Source: VGWB01 sp964480945 (GTDB lineage Bacteria; Bacteroidota; Ignavibacteria; UBA10030). From it: a DNA stretch of 50,012 nt. The stretch covers positions 1 to 50,012 of the forward strand of contig CAYZRX010000022.1 of NCBI GenBank assembly GCA_964480945.1, given 5' to 3'. Positions 41,142 to 50,012 of this stretch are shown here, piece after piece; the first letter of the stretch is position 1; every line of letters starts with the position of its first letter. The notes beneath the pieces are model-generated. The model ran no database searches. It was not told the origin of the DNA and saw nothing but the letters and a program-made list of their open reading frames with translations. The translations under genes and the position numbers were made by a program.

Positions 41142-44100
41142 CTACTTCATGAAGATGAGTTTCTTCACAGAAGTGAAGCTTGCGGACCCATCCTGGCTTT
41201 GAGCCTGAATTCGGCAGAAATAAATGCCGCTGCTCAGGCCTGACGGGTTCCATTGCACGCTGTAACTGTTCGCTCGTTGAATCCCGTCAACGAGCTTCGC
41301 GACGACTCGGCCGAGCACATCGTAGATACTGATCGTCACATGAGCAGTCCTCGGGATGTCATAGCGAATGGTCGTCGAAGGATTGAAGGGGTTCGGATAG
41401 TTCTGGAAGAGTGTGAACTCTTTCGGAACTACGCCTGCAATCGCTTCAACGTCAAGCACTGTTCCAGTCGTAAAGAGCCTTGCTGTCGAATAGTCGCTTG
41501 CCCCCCCAATGTTCTCCGCGCGGACTCGCCAGTAGTAATCTGAGCTCATCGACAACGGTTCCGAGAGCGTCGCTGTTGTGTCGAGAACCAGCGTATCCCT
41601 TACAACAGTAGCAAACGCGTTGTCGGTTGCGACCTGGAGGCGATACTTTGTTGCGTTCAGTGAAGAGTTCCAGACAAATGGCCCCAGACGGCCGACATCT
41701 GCCTCGGCACTTGCGGGCAAAACAGCCGATGGCACGGCAGGAGGAGCAACGACGGTCGTGAACGAAAAGGCGCCGGTGTAGTAGCTCGTCCCACCAGCGT
41801 TGACGGCCTCAACCTTCCAGGTATAGTTGGTGAGCTTTGCGAGGTTGTAGAGCTTGTACGTCGTGTCCGTCGTCGCATAGGTGTTGGTTGAGCCGATGGT
41901 TGAAAGCTGCAGGTTGTAGCTTGCTGCAGTACTCACCGTGTTCCAAGCAAAGGTCACGCTATCCGAGATGACATTTTGCGCGTTGTTCGCCGGCATGACG
42001 AGTGCTGGCCTAGCTGGCGGACTCATGACGGTGAACGTATCGATGGCAGAGAATGCGGACGCGCCAAGATCATTCATTCCGCGAACGCGCAAATAGTACG
42101 TCTGGGCACCACTCAACTGCGTTGCCCTCGTCGTATCAGCCGTCGAATCATTCACGACGAACGTGTTGAACGATGGCAGCGTCGAGATTTGCCACTGATA
42201 ACGTGAAGCATCTGCCGTTTTGTTAACAACGAGGGTAAGATTCGCCGGCCAACCTGAGGCCCCATTTGAAAGCGGATCATTGGCAACCACAGATTGAATG
42301 TCGGAAGCACTCCAGCCAATGTGAGCTATTTGAGCTCCGAGGCCATAGCTTTCGAAATTCTGCGATGGGCCAATGCCACCCGTTGTATCTGCAAGCGTTG
42401 CATCATCGGCATACCAGATCGTCGGGACTCCAGTACCGCCTATGTTTCCCGTACCTGCACAGTTTATTCCAAAGTCAACATAGATGGTATCATGTAGGGT
42501 AGAGGTGTTTTTAACATTGACTGTGATACTTTCCCACCCTGTGGAACCCAAATTGGCACGGTTATACGACCCAATTTGATTGCTCGTGTTATCAAGAGCA
42601 TGACCTGTTGGCATTGTTTGGAACGCTTCAACAATAATGTTCTTATAGCCTACGTCTCCCTGCGCAAAGTAGCCTTTGAAAGTGAAGGAGCCGTAATAAG
42701 CCAGAGTTTTTCCGGCCGGTAGGATAAACCTTAGAACTGGCGCCGCATTATAATTGTTGATCGTATTTTTCAGGACTTTGCTCACGGCTGAAGGCGTTAC
42801 AATAGTCGGAACTTCCGTCGCTGCACTACCTGCCGTGGTGAAGTTATTGGCAGTGGTGTAACTGCTCATGAAACCGCCATTGACCGCGGCTACACGCCAG
42901 TAGTACTTCGTGGCAGCGCCAAGGGAATAGCTATAGCTGGTGCCGGTCACTGTTGCATCGACGGCCAACATCGCCTTATTCGCAAATGTCGGATCCAGGG
43001 AAACCTGAACCTGATAGGAAACGGCTCCAGTTGCGGCAGCCCACTGTAGTGTTCCGGTCTTCGCGACGCCGGTCGCAGCATTGGCCGGGGACGCAAGGGA
43101 CGGAATGTTCGGGATGGCCGAACCTTGCTTGACTGTCCAGTATCTGTCGACGGCGAGTCCTGTGTAGGTAGCTGTAGTGCCGTCAGGCCACAACACCTCG
43201 ACCTTGTCGATGGACGTGTTGATGCCGATGCCGAAGAGGGCCCTCGTTCCGCCTTGACCTCCAGAATTGCCTTCCGCCTTGATGTAACGGTACTGTTTGA
43301 TGGTACCGCCCTGCGTGTACACTGCGAAGCGGGCACCTACGGCCGACATGTTATGACCCGTGCCGACAGGCGTGAAGCCAATCCAATGGTTCGAGTTGCC
43401 ACTGTTCGTCTGCAACAACGAAACCTGTTGGGCATAATTGTAAAGATCCAGGAAGCCGTCGTTATTATAGTCAACAAAGCCTCCGGAACGTTTGGACCCC
43501 CCCGAAGGAGTCGCCACGTAGTCCTGGGATGTCACCTCAGTATACGTGCCATTACCGTTACCTCTGAACAAACGTGTGCTGCCATAGGTTGTGGTTGCGT
43601 AGACATCCTGGATTCCGTCATTATTGTAATCGCCGATGTCCCATGATCGAATACTGCCTGACGTCGGCAATCCGGAGTCAACGATGTTTGTCCCGTCCCA
43701 CTTGTACGTGAATGTGCCGTCTCCCTTTCCGTACAGGACAACAATGCCTACTGCATTTCCGAAGCCATCATAATTTGCACCTCCCAGACCTGTCAGGATC
43801 AGATCCACGTTGCCATCGTTGTTGAGGTCACCCCATTGGCTGCCAATGGCGTCGAAGTGCTTTACCGTATCATCGACGACAATTCCCGTGTCGGCCACAG
43901 CTCTGCCATAATGGGCTCCAGCCGCGGATACGGAATCGATATTATAGAGTGTGCGGCCAACCGTCGCTGCAGTGGGAACGTAGAATTTGCCGGTACCATC
44001 GTTCAAGTACAGAATGGTTCCCTTTCGAGCACCGACGGAGTCGACCTGAATGTCAAATTTGTCAAATCCGTGACGGAAACTCGGCATCAACAAATCCTGA

Positions 44101-44786
44101 TAGCCGTCATTATTTGCATCGAGGAAGTGTACGTCCCAGGTCTCAAATGCACGGCTGGTATCGATGGCAAGATTTCCGGGGGCTGCTCCGTTTCCTACCC
44201 GGGTAAAGCCGGATGGACCTCCCTTCAGCAGTTCTATACCCTCGCCAGGCTTATAAACGTAGCCATCGCTCCAAGACGCCTGCTTGAAACCGTGCCACGC
44301 TGCACTCAGGTAATTGCTGTGATCGATATCTGCCACTGCCATACCGGCGAAAACACTCCCCGTGGCTCCCGCGCTCGCAAGGTCGCCAGCCCCGGTCGGA
44401 GCAATATAGACTCCAGCGCTGTCATAGAATAGACCCGTTTGTGGAGCGGCGTTGTTTGTCGACCACAGATCAGGAACGCCGTCGCCATTGACATCGGCGA
44501 AGAGTCCACCGACAGAGTTCACGCTTGATGAGAGAAGTGCTGTCTTTGTGGACGCCACCGGCGTAAAATAAGTCAGGTAATTCAGCAAGACATTGTTGGG
44601 CGGAATGAAGACATCCTGCGTACCGTCTCCATTCACATCCAGCCACGCGAAACCGCCGTTTGAAGCGCCTAACGTCGGAGTCACGGCGGGTCCGGCAGTG
44701 AACACGACTTCCTGCGCGACCAGCGTGCCAAGCCCCAGCGTCAGCAGAAGCAATCCCGCCGCGCCGAATCGTAAGAGCTTGTTCAT
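41142..44786 (-). CDS. Large FG-GAP/ASPIC-FnIII surface protein with T9SS sorting domain
   Basis: 1214 aa; ATG 44786 with GGAGGT 4 nt upstream and signal peptide GAAGLLLLTLGLGTLVAQ. Residues ~35-480 hold repeated FG-GAP/VCBS-type calcium loops (DVNGDGTQDVF, DVNGDGVPDLW, DANNDGYQDLL, DLNNDGNVDLILTG, DYNNDGIQDVY, DYNNDGFLDLY). An ASPIC/UnbV-type domain follows (GARFAVYTQGGTIKQYRYI, VEVLWPDGTTATY, ~490-560). Three FnIII-like repeats with PANNAQNVISDSVTFAWNTV-type starts flank a unique ~200-residue region (670-880). The tail is a T9SS domain (LFQNYPNPFNPSTTIRYDIP, DVLGRVVAKLVDG, SGIYFCRIQAQ). The upper part resembles CRTAC1-like adhesins. Likely a surface glycan-binding or adhesive protein; no catalytic domain was recognised. 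Confidence 0.85.
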   Translation of the reverse strand: MNKLLRFGAAGLLLLTLGLGTLVAQEVVFTAGPAVTPTLGASNGGFAWLDVNGDGTQDVFIPPNNVLLNYLTYFTPVASTKTALLSSSVNSVGGLFADVNGDGVPDLWSTNNAAPQTGLFYDSAGVYIAPTGAGDLASAGATGSVFAGMAVADIDHSNYLSAAWHGFKQASWSDGYVYKPGEGIELLKGGPSGFTRVGNGAAPGNLAIDTSRAFETWDVHFLDANNDGYQDLLMPSFRHGFDKFDIQVDSVGARKGTILYLNDGTGKFYVPTAATVGRTLYNIDSVSAAGAHYGRAVADTGIVVDDTVKHFDAIGSQWGDLNNDGNVDLILTGLGGANYDGFGNAVGIVVLYGKGDGTFTYKWDGTNIVDSGLPTSGSIRSWDIGDYNNDGIQDVYATTTYGSTRLFRGNGNGTYTEVTSQDYVATPSGGSKRSGGFVDYNNDGFLDLYNYAQQVSLLQTNSGNSNHWIGFTPVGTGHNMSAVGARFAVYTQGGTIKQYRYIKAEGNSGGQGGTRALFGIGINTSIDKVEVLWPDGTTATYTGLAVDRYWTVKQGSAIPNIPSLASPANAATGVAKTGTLQWAAATGAVSYQVQVSLDPTFANKAMLAVDATVTGTSYSYSLGAATKYYWRVAAVNGGFMSSYTTANNFTTAGSAATEVPTIVTPSAVSKVLKNTINNYNAAPVLRFILPAGKTLAYYGSFTFKGYFAQGDVGYKNIIVEAFQTMPTGHALDNTSNQIGSYNRANLGSTGWESITVNVKNTSTLHDTIYVDFGINCAGTGNIGGTGVPTIWYADDATLADTTGGIGPSQNFESYGLGAQIAHIGWSASDIQSVVANDPLSNGASGWPANLTLVVNKTADASRYQWQISTLPSFNTFVVNDSTADTTRATQLSGAQTYYLRVRGMNDLGASAFSAIDTFTVMSPPARPALVMPANNAQNVISDSVTFAWNTVSTAASYNLQLSTIGSTNTYATTDTTYKLYNLAKLTNYTWKVEAVNAGGTSYYTGAFSFTTVVAPPAVPSAVLPASAEADVGRLGPFVWNSSLNATKYRLQVATDNAFATVVRDTLVLDTTATLSEPLSMSSDYYWRVRAENIGGASDYSTARLFTTGTVLDVEAIAGVVPKEFTLFQNYPNPFNPSTTIRYDIPRTAHVTISIYDVLGRVVAKLVDGIQRANSYSVQWNPSGLSSGIYFCRIQAQSQDGSASFTSVKKLIFMK

Positions 44787-44963
44787 AGGACCTCCACTAT
44801 TACTGGTTCATGGAGTTTTGTTAGTTAGAGGTATTAGATGTTGTTGCGATAGAAATTGAACTTCGTTCCGAGTCACCTCCTTTGAGACTGCTCAAGCGCA
44901 GTGCATCAACAAGCTCAACCTGTCCAGGTCGAAGCGAGAACAGGAAAACACTTGAGGAATGAG

Positions 44964-46748
44964 TTATTTGATGAGCATCATCTTCTTGGTTATCAATACG
45001 TTTCCTGATTCCAGTCTGTAGAAGTAGACACCAGTCGAGAATCTGGTAGCATCAAATGTTGCAACATGCTTCCCCGCTTCCTGGACGCCCGAGAAGAGCG
45101 TCGCCACTTCCATCCCCAGCACGTTGAAGACTTTCAACGTCACGTGGCTTCTCTGTGGAACTGAGTAGTTGATCTGCGTCGTTGGGTTGAATGGATTCGG
45201 GTAGTTCTGTTCAAGCTCATACGTGGCTGGCAACGCCGGCAGATCATCGACTCCGGTGGCCCCGCCGATTCCAGAAGTGAGCCACTGCGTGATCAGATCG
45301 TTTTCTGCCGCCGCCTGAGCTTTCCAGTTTGCATAGATCTGTGGCTGGCTATTCCACCAACGGTACAAATCGCCGAGTGGAAAGCCGCCCATTCCGGCCG
45401 TCTTCAGTGTCGCATTGGTGTATCTCAGCTGTTCGTTCATCGGCCAGATTTGATTGATGTCCGAATTGGGGTCAAATGCCCACGTGGTGTCGGAGTTATC
45501 CGTCCACTTGCGCAGGAGATAGCTCTTGATGGCTACGATGTTCGTCGGCGGGATAAGAAACCCCGGATCCGTGGAATCATAAACGTTTTGCATCGAGACG
45601 TAGGGCCAGACGGCCTTATTCTCAAAAAACGTCCTCGTCTTTTCGCTCATCAACGGCTGAGGGGCAGGCACACTATCGGGATTGATAGAATAGACCTCGT
45701 TACTGTATGCGTTGCCCCCGGTGGGATTTGTAACCGGGTCGTAGGGTGCCATGTAGTCTCTCAGCCATTTGTCGATGGAATAGCTGTTGTTGGCAAAAAG
45801 GATGTGTCGTTCGGATTCTGTAAAGGGTACTGAAAACCCAAACGTCGATATGCTGTCGACGTTAATTGCTCCGCCATGTGGAGTTTCGCCTTCGGTACGG
45901 AACCAGCCGAACATATAAGCGTTCACATAAGCACAGTTCGTCACTGAAAGCCAGTTCCACCATCCGAATTCCAACGTGTACATAATCGTGTTCAGGAACG
46001 TACAATGGTTGAACTTCACATAGTCGTAGTATTCGGCAGCTTCCTCCATGAGCACATATCCCAAATTCGCGAACGTGCAATTCTCGAATGAGAGACTATC
46101 GGTGTGCCAACCCGATGTTCCGAATGGATAAGACACAGCTCTTCCGTAATACCGGAAGTGCGTATCCGTGTTGTTCCGGAAGTAACAATTCCGAAACGTC
46201 AATCGAGCATGCGATGCCGAGATCGTCACGGACCCACCCGAATTCGATATGGGTGCATAATCGAAGATCACGTTGTCAAATACACCGATGTTAACGTGGT
46301 CAGTTGTGTCTTCGTCTATCTCCAAAGCTGAACCTACTTGCGTGCCAAGTCCCTCCGTGTTGGTGGTCGCATACAGTATCCAGATGTTCTTCATGTAAAT
46401 ATCGCCAAAACAATCGAAGTTGAACGTGGTGGTTACGCCACCGCTCGGAGTCCAGCATATCATCGGTGGAGCAGTTGCCTGCGTTGTCCCTGGATCAGGC
46501 GCAACGATCGTGAGCTGCTTTCCGGCCGGAACCGTGATTCTCGAGGTAAGAATGTAAAGGCCATACGGCTCCAACCGAAAGACAGTGTTGGACAAAGTTC
46601 CGGCATCGATCTTCGCCTGGACGGCCGTGTTGAGACTTCCTTCACCAACTCCGTAATCGCTGGGAACATCGACTGTGTCAGTCTGTGCGAGAACCGACAC
46701 CGGAAGAAAAAGTGCGAAAAGAATGAGACAGCATGCACAATTCTTCAT
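44964..46748 (-). CDS. Right-handed beta-helix surface protein with T9SS sorting domain
   Basis: 594 aa; ATG 46748 with AGGAGGT 6 nt upstream and signal peptide CCLILFALFLPVSVLAQ. It opens with TVDVPSDYGVGEGSLNTAVQ and DAGTLSNTVFRLEPYGLYIL, then helix coils (LTFRNCYFRNNTDTHFRYYG, LSFENCTFANLGYVLMEEA, KFNHCTFLNTIMY). The shared motif AGMGGFPLGDLYRWW and WKAQAAAEND precedes the T9SS tail (LEQNYPNPFNPTTQINYS, NVLGMEVATLF, KKMMLIK). Its gene follows the TonB receptor by 47 bp with no terminator, so they are almost certainly one transcript. It is a close paralogue of the 34386 protein and a more distant one of 15585. Surface-exposed glycan capture or cleavage is the likely role. Confidence 0.85.
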   Translation of the reverse strand: MKNCACCLILFALFLPVSVLAQTDTVDVPSDYGVGEGSLNTAVQAKIDAGTLSNTVFRLEPYGLYILTSRITVPAGKQLTIVAPDPGTTQATAPPMICWTPSGGVTTTFNFDCFGDIYMKNIWILYATTNTEGLGTQVGSALEIDEDTTDHVNIGVFDNVIFDYAPISNSGGSVTISASHARLTFRNCYFRNNTDTHFRYYGRAVSYPFGTSGWHTDSLSFENCTFANLGYVLMEEAAEYYDYVKFNHCTFLNTIMYTLEFGWWNWLSVTNCAYVNAYMFGWFRTEGETPHGGAINVDSISTFGFSVPFTESERHILFANNSYSIDKWLRDYMAPYDPVTNPTGGNAYSNEVYSINPDSVPAPQPLMSEKTRTFFENKAVWPYVSMQNVYDSTDPGFLIPPTNIVAIKSYLLRKWTDNSDTTWAFDPNSDINQIWPMNEQLRYTNATLKTAGMGGFPLGDLYRWWNSQPQIYANWKAQAAAENDLITQWLTSGIGGATGVDDLPALPATYELEQNYPNPFNPTTQINYSVPQRSHVTLKVFNVLGMEVATLFSGVQEAGKHVATFDATRFSTGVYFYRLESGNVLITKKMMLIK

Positions 46749-46810
46749 GATACACCTCCTGATATTGTGAATTAATGGGTGACATCAAATATTTGCTACA
46801 TGATACACCT
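46746..46810. repeat. 12-bp direct repeat at the receptor/beta-helix junction
   Basis: catgatacacct occurs at 46746-46757, as the ribosome site and start of the beta-helix gene, and again at 46799-46810, as the last codons of the TonB receptor. The span covers both copies and the 41 bp between them. Confidence 0.6.
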
Positions 46811-49800
46811 AAGCCCAAGATTGGCCGTGAGGCCATAATACTGCTGGGAAGTGAAGCCGCCGATTGAAGCTTGAGCCGCTTCGTTTTTCCTGTTGTTGAT
46901 ATTGTTGATGTCGATGTACAGTTGAAGACCGAACCACGGAAGCGTTTGTCTGGCAGACGCATCTATCCGAAAATAATCCTTGGTGAATCCGTCTTGCTCT
47001 GCAAAGGCCCCGATATTGCTCACAGAGTTTCCCTGAAACAGGAAAGACAAACGGCCTGAAAAACCGCCGTAGTCGTATCCGATGTACGCATTCAGAACAT
47101 CGTTCGGCTGGTTGATCAAACGACCAGGTCGCGTGCGGTCAAGCGTTATGACTTTCGTCTGACGCGGTGGGATAAAGATGGTCGTATCATTTCTCCAAGG
47201 ATACGTGGCCTTGGATTGAATACGAGTATAGTTTATCCCGAGGATCGTGCCGTCGAACGGCTGCGGCAAGTACCAGAGTCTTGTCTGAAAGTCAACTTCG
47301 ATGCCCCTCACGAATGCCTTGTAGGGGCTGTTGGTGTACGTGTACAGCCGCGCGCCGTCCTTGGGATTGATTGACCCGCTGGCTGTGCGCACGCTGTAGG
47401 ACCCAACTGAGTCAAGTCCTGGCGGAGCAGACGGGTGCAAGGTGTATTGCGTGTAGTACGTGAAGTTTACGATCTCCTTGTAGAATCCACCCACGGACAG
47501 CAGTCCCAATTCATTACTGTGAAACGTGAGAAAAACATCATGATTTTTCGCTTCTGCGGGCTTCAGCCTCGGGTTCCCGGCCCAGACATTGAACCCGGTA
47601 TAATCCATGTTGAAGTGCGGCGAAAGCTGGTGGAAATCCGGTCGGGCCAGTGTTTTGGTGAAAGAGTATCGTATATCGGCCCAGTCAAACACATCCCATT
47701 TTGCCTGCACCATGGGAAGCAAAAAACGATTAAATGGGAAGGTCGAGACTGAGTCGACCTGTTGACGGGTGGCATCGCGACCGTCGGCCAGGTTAAAGGC
47801 ATCGAACAGTGATTTGACTTGTTCCCACCGAACTCCCCCCACCACCATCAAATCCTCGCCAAAGTTCAACTCGGACATCGCATAACCAGCGGAATATTTC
47901 TCAATGTATTTGAATTGGTTCGGCAGGACCTGGTACGGTGATTCGAACCATCCTCCGGCATTGGTGCCGGAACTGTGGATAGCGTTTATGGATTCCTGTT
48001 GTGGCAAGAAATCAACGATCGGATTCAACGTGCTCGCGTCGCTAACCCAGAGCATTCCCCCAAATCGGTCGTCCAGGAAGCTGCCGAAGAGTTTAGAGTC
48101 GGTCGAAGTGAAATTTGTTCCCGGGAAATAGCCTGATGTGGAATCATACACTAAGTTGAACCGGTCCCGGATCAACGAGATGATTTCGTTACCTATCGCA
48201 GAACCTGGCCGAATGTTCGCATACGGAGTATTTTGGTGATTTGTGCGGTAATTGTAGCGGAACTCGCCTCCAAACTTGAAGAATCCCGATGTTGAAACAT
48301 CTTGAACGCTGAACGGAATCTTGAAGTCGCCCCTGTACACCTGGTCGTTCTCCTTGTAGTCGGCGCTAAACAAGCTGACATCCGAGAGATAAGTCTTGGT
48401 CGGACCCTTGTAGCTCACGAGATTCCCGAGACTGTCTGGCACTGTGTTAACTGGAGTGGACCCCGGGATCCCTCCGGTCTGAGTGAAGTTAAATTGAGGT
48501 GTATGTGGCGCATTGTTCCTCGAATACGTGTTGGCGACCTTCAGTTCTGCCGATAGAAAGCCAAAATCGTTTGAGAATTCCAGAGAATTGACCGCCATGT
48601 CTGTGTTGTTCTCTCCTTCTCTGTATCTGAAGTTGATATTGTGAAACTGGTAATCAAGGATGGTGCGGAAGTCGCGGGAGTAGGAATTCAGTCGGCTGAA
48701 GACATTGATGGATTTGATTGAACCCGAAGGCAGTCTGAAGTCAAGAATCAGGTTCCCTCCATAGCGCTTCCTGGTTTCCAGATGGCGATTCAGCGTGACA
48801 TTCGTAACGATGACGGGCCTGTAACCATCCGGCTGCACGACACTACTCTGCGGTGAATAAGAGGCATTCATGTTATCAGCATCCCGATCGTATTTTTCGG
48901 CATTTCCGAGAATATAAATTCCCAGGTCACCATCCAGAAAACGATCGCTTGCGGCGGCGACAAACCTGTAGTTGCCGTATTTGCCGCTCTTCTGCGTGTA
49001 TCCCGATTGCGCCAAAAGGTCTGTTCGAAATCCCTCCGGAGCCTCGCGCAGCTCCATGTTCACATACCCGCCGATTGCATTTGCATTCATGTCAGGAGTA
49101 AGCGATTTGTAGACTTCGATCGACTTGATCATGTACGGTGTTATCATCGTGAGGTCGACACTTCTGTCCTCAGAGATTGCTCCGGCTGTACCCCCCTGGG
49201 AAGCCGCCCCGATCTGGGTGCTTCCCGTCGACGCAAGCGTAATGCCGCTCACGGCGACCTGATTGAACTGAGGCGCCAACCCTCTGATGACGACTTTGTT
49301 TGCCTCTCCCGAACTCTGGAGGACCGAGACGCCTGGCAGGCGGGAAATTGCCTGCGCCGCGTTGAAGTCCGGCAATTCCTGGATCCTTGCCTCGGAGACA
49401 ATGCTGACAATCCTGTTGGAAGCAAGCTGCTGGTTGATTGCCTGGATCTGACCCTGAGCTTGCGCCGTGACGGTGACCCCCCTTCCCTCTATAGCAACTC
49501 CTCGGAGCCCAAAGTCTTGTTCTACGGTGGCTTGCTCGCCGACGGTCACCGCGACACTTGTTGGAAGATACCCGATGTACGACACCTGAATCGTGTACGT
49601 TCCTGGCGGGACATTGGGAATGGAGTACATGCCATTCAGATCCGTTGCCGCCCCGATACTGGTCCCTTTTATCACAACATTGGCCCCGGGTAACGCGTCC
49701 TTGGTGTCCCTGTCGAACACCTTACCTTTGATGGTTCCAGCTGCGATGAGCGATTGAGCTGCGAAAAGGAATGCTACCCCAACAAGAAGGGCCTTTCCGC

Positions 49801-49870
49801 AGAAACGACGACCGACGTGATTGACAAGCGACCAAGTCGCTGCTGCAATGAGACCCAATGAGTTTTTCAC
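46796..49870 (-). CDS. TonB-dependent outer-membrane receptor (TIGR01782-like)
   Basis: 1024 aa from GTG 49870, chosen because AGGAGGT lies 7 nt upstream; the frame is open to 49942. A long leader (VKNSLGLIAAATWSLVNHVG, then ALLVGVAFLFAAQSLIAAG) precedes a CarboxypepD_reg-like domain (IKGKVFDRDTKDALPGANVV). The plug shows IVSIVSEARIQELPDFNAAQ, AISRLPGVSVL and KVVIRGLAPQFNQVAVSGI. The barrel includes VGGFYKEIVNFTYYTQYTL and DFADIRYSF-like strands. The extreme C-terminus reads LGLRCIM instead of an aromatic residue, coinciding with the 12-bp repeat. Imports oligosaccharides; paired with the beta-helix protein downstream. The 142 bp upstream to the window edge should hold its promoter, but I see no clear elements. 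Confidence 0.88.
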   Translation of the reverse strand: MKNSLGLIAAATWSLVNHVGRRFCGKALLVGVAFLFAAQSLIAAGTIKGKVFDRDTKDALPGANVVIKGTSIGAATDLNGMYSIPNVPPGTYTIQVSYIGYLPTSVAVTVGEQATVEQDFGLRGVAIEGRGVTVTAQAQGQIQAINQQLASNRIVSIVSEARIQELPDFNAAQAISRLPGVSVLQSSGEANKVVIRGLAPQFNQVAVSGITLASTGSTQIGAASQGGTAGAISEDRSVDLTMITPYMIKSIEVYKSLTPDMNANAIGGYVNMELREAPEGFRTDLLAQSGYTQKSGKYGNYRFVAAASDRFLDGDLGIYILGNAEKYDRDADNMNASYSPQSSVVQPDGYRPVIVTNVTLNRHLETRKRYGGNLILDFRLPSGSIKSINVFSRLNSYSRDFRTILDYQFHNINFRYREGENNTDMAVNSLEFSNDFGFLSAELKVANTYSRNNAPHTPQFNFTQTGGIPGSTPVNTVPDSLGNLVSYKGPTKTYLSDVSLFSADYKENDQVYRGDFKIPFSVQDVSTSGFFKFGGEFRYNYRTNHQNTPYANIRPGSAIGNEIISLIRDRFNLVYDSTSGYFPGTNFTSTDSKLFGSFLDDRFGGMLWVSDASTLNPIVDFLPQQESINAIHSSGTNAGGWFESPYQVLPNQFKYIEKYSAGYAMSELNFGEDLMVVGGVRWEQVKSLFDAFNLADGRDATRQQVDSVSTFPFNRFLLPMVQAKWDVFDWADIRYSFTKTLARPDFHQLSPHFNMDYTGFNVWAGNPRLKPAEAKNHDVFLTFHSNELGLLSVGGFYKEIVNFTYYTQYTLHPSAPPGLDSVGSYSVRTASGSINPKDGARLYTYTNSPYKAFVRGIEVDFQTRLWYLPQPFDGTILGINYTRIQSKATYPWRNDTTIFIPPRQTKVITLDRTRPGRLINQPNDVLNAYIGYDYGGFSGRLSFLFQGNSVSNIGAFAEQDGFTKDYFRIDASARQTLPWFGLQLYIDINNINNRKNEAAQASIGGFTSQQYYGLTANLGLRCIM

Positions 49871-50012
49871 AGCAGTACCTCCTTGTCTTTTTCTTCCGCC
49901 TTCAGTTGGCTGAACAGCGTGCACGACGAACTTGAGTAACAATCTAGTGCGACCATGCTAGCGAAGTATGTACGAATTGAGGATGTTTTCGAGCATTTCC
50001 TGGCGCCCGCTC

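Noticed and set aside
44860..44890. Strong ribosome-site-like AAAGGAGGTGACTC followed by ACG AAG TTC on the minus strand
   Set aside because: It resembles the ACG case at 36206, but the frame closes after ten codons, so it is not a gene start; perhaps a chance match or a lost gene.
1..50012. CRISPR arrays, tRNA or rRNA genes, phage genes
   Set aside because: No regularly spaced direct repeats, no cloverleaf or rRNA-like sequence, and no phage structural or integrase genes were seen.

Overview
The window looks like a chromosomal polysaccharide-utilisation region from a Gram-negative bacterium of the Bacteroidota/Ignavibacteriota side of the tree. Two kinds of protein point there: at least six secreted proteins end in a type IX secretion (T9SS) C-terminal sorting domain with the QNYPNPFNPST motif typical of Ignavibacteria-like lineages, and there are two very large TonB-dependent receptors. 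Many starts have good Shine-Dalgarno sites (GGAGGT type). Every intact gene I can support is on the minus strand, so transcription runs from high to low coordinates. Only the two transposase relics are on the plus strand.

Layout in transcription order. 49870-41142: TonB receptor, beta-helix T9SS protein, and a 1214-aa FG-GAP/ASPIC/FnIII T9SS protein ending at a clear terminator. 40963-30671: a sorting-domain relic, GH30 (probable glucuronoxylanase), GH35, a truncated GH10 with its sorting domain stranded out of frame, a second beta-helix T9SS protein, GH43-CBM6-T9SS, GH8 and GH115. 27560-21657: a 108-bp MITE-like repeat, CE20-like acetylesterase, GH43 and a beta-helix enzyme candidate. 21470-20620: a graveyard with an internally deleted TonB copy and an IS5/IS1182-like transposase relic. 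20563-15585: second TonB receptor plus a third beta-helix T9SS protein, closed by a terminator. 15445-14739: a broken PpiC-like gene fused to an IS1595-type transposase relic. 14615-8574: a visibly AT-rich, tightly packed three-gene operon (PpiC-like, spermidine-synthase-like membrane protein, HTH-TM-SGNH-TPR protein). 8509-1: GH9, CE4 deacetylase, GH27-NPCBM and GH31, the last running off the left edge.

How the genes fit together (inference). The enzymes cover glucurono(arabino)xylan (GH30, GH10, GH8, GH43 x2, GH115, acetylesterases) and xyloglucan-like glucans (GH31 alpha-xylosidase, GH35, GH9, CE20-like). Enzymes with T9SS domains would act on the cell surface, and those with only a signal peptide in the periplasm after TonB-dependent uptake. 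There is no SusD homologue. Instead, each of the two intact TonB receptor genes is followed at once by a member of the same ~590-aa beta-helix T9SS family, which may fill the surface-binding role. Relics of genes, sorting domains and insertion sequences between the working genes show that the locus was assembled and trimmed repeatedly.
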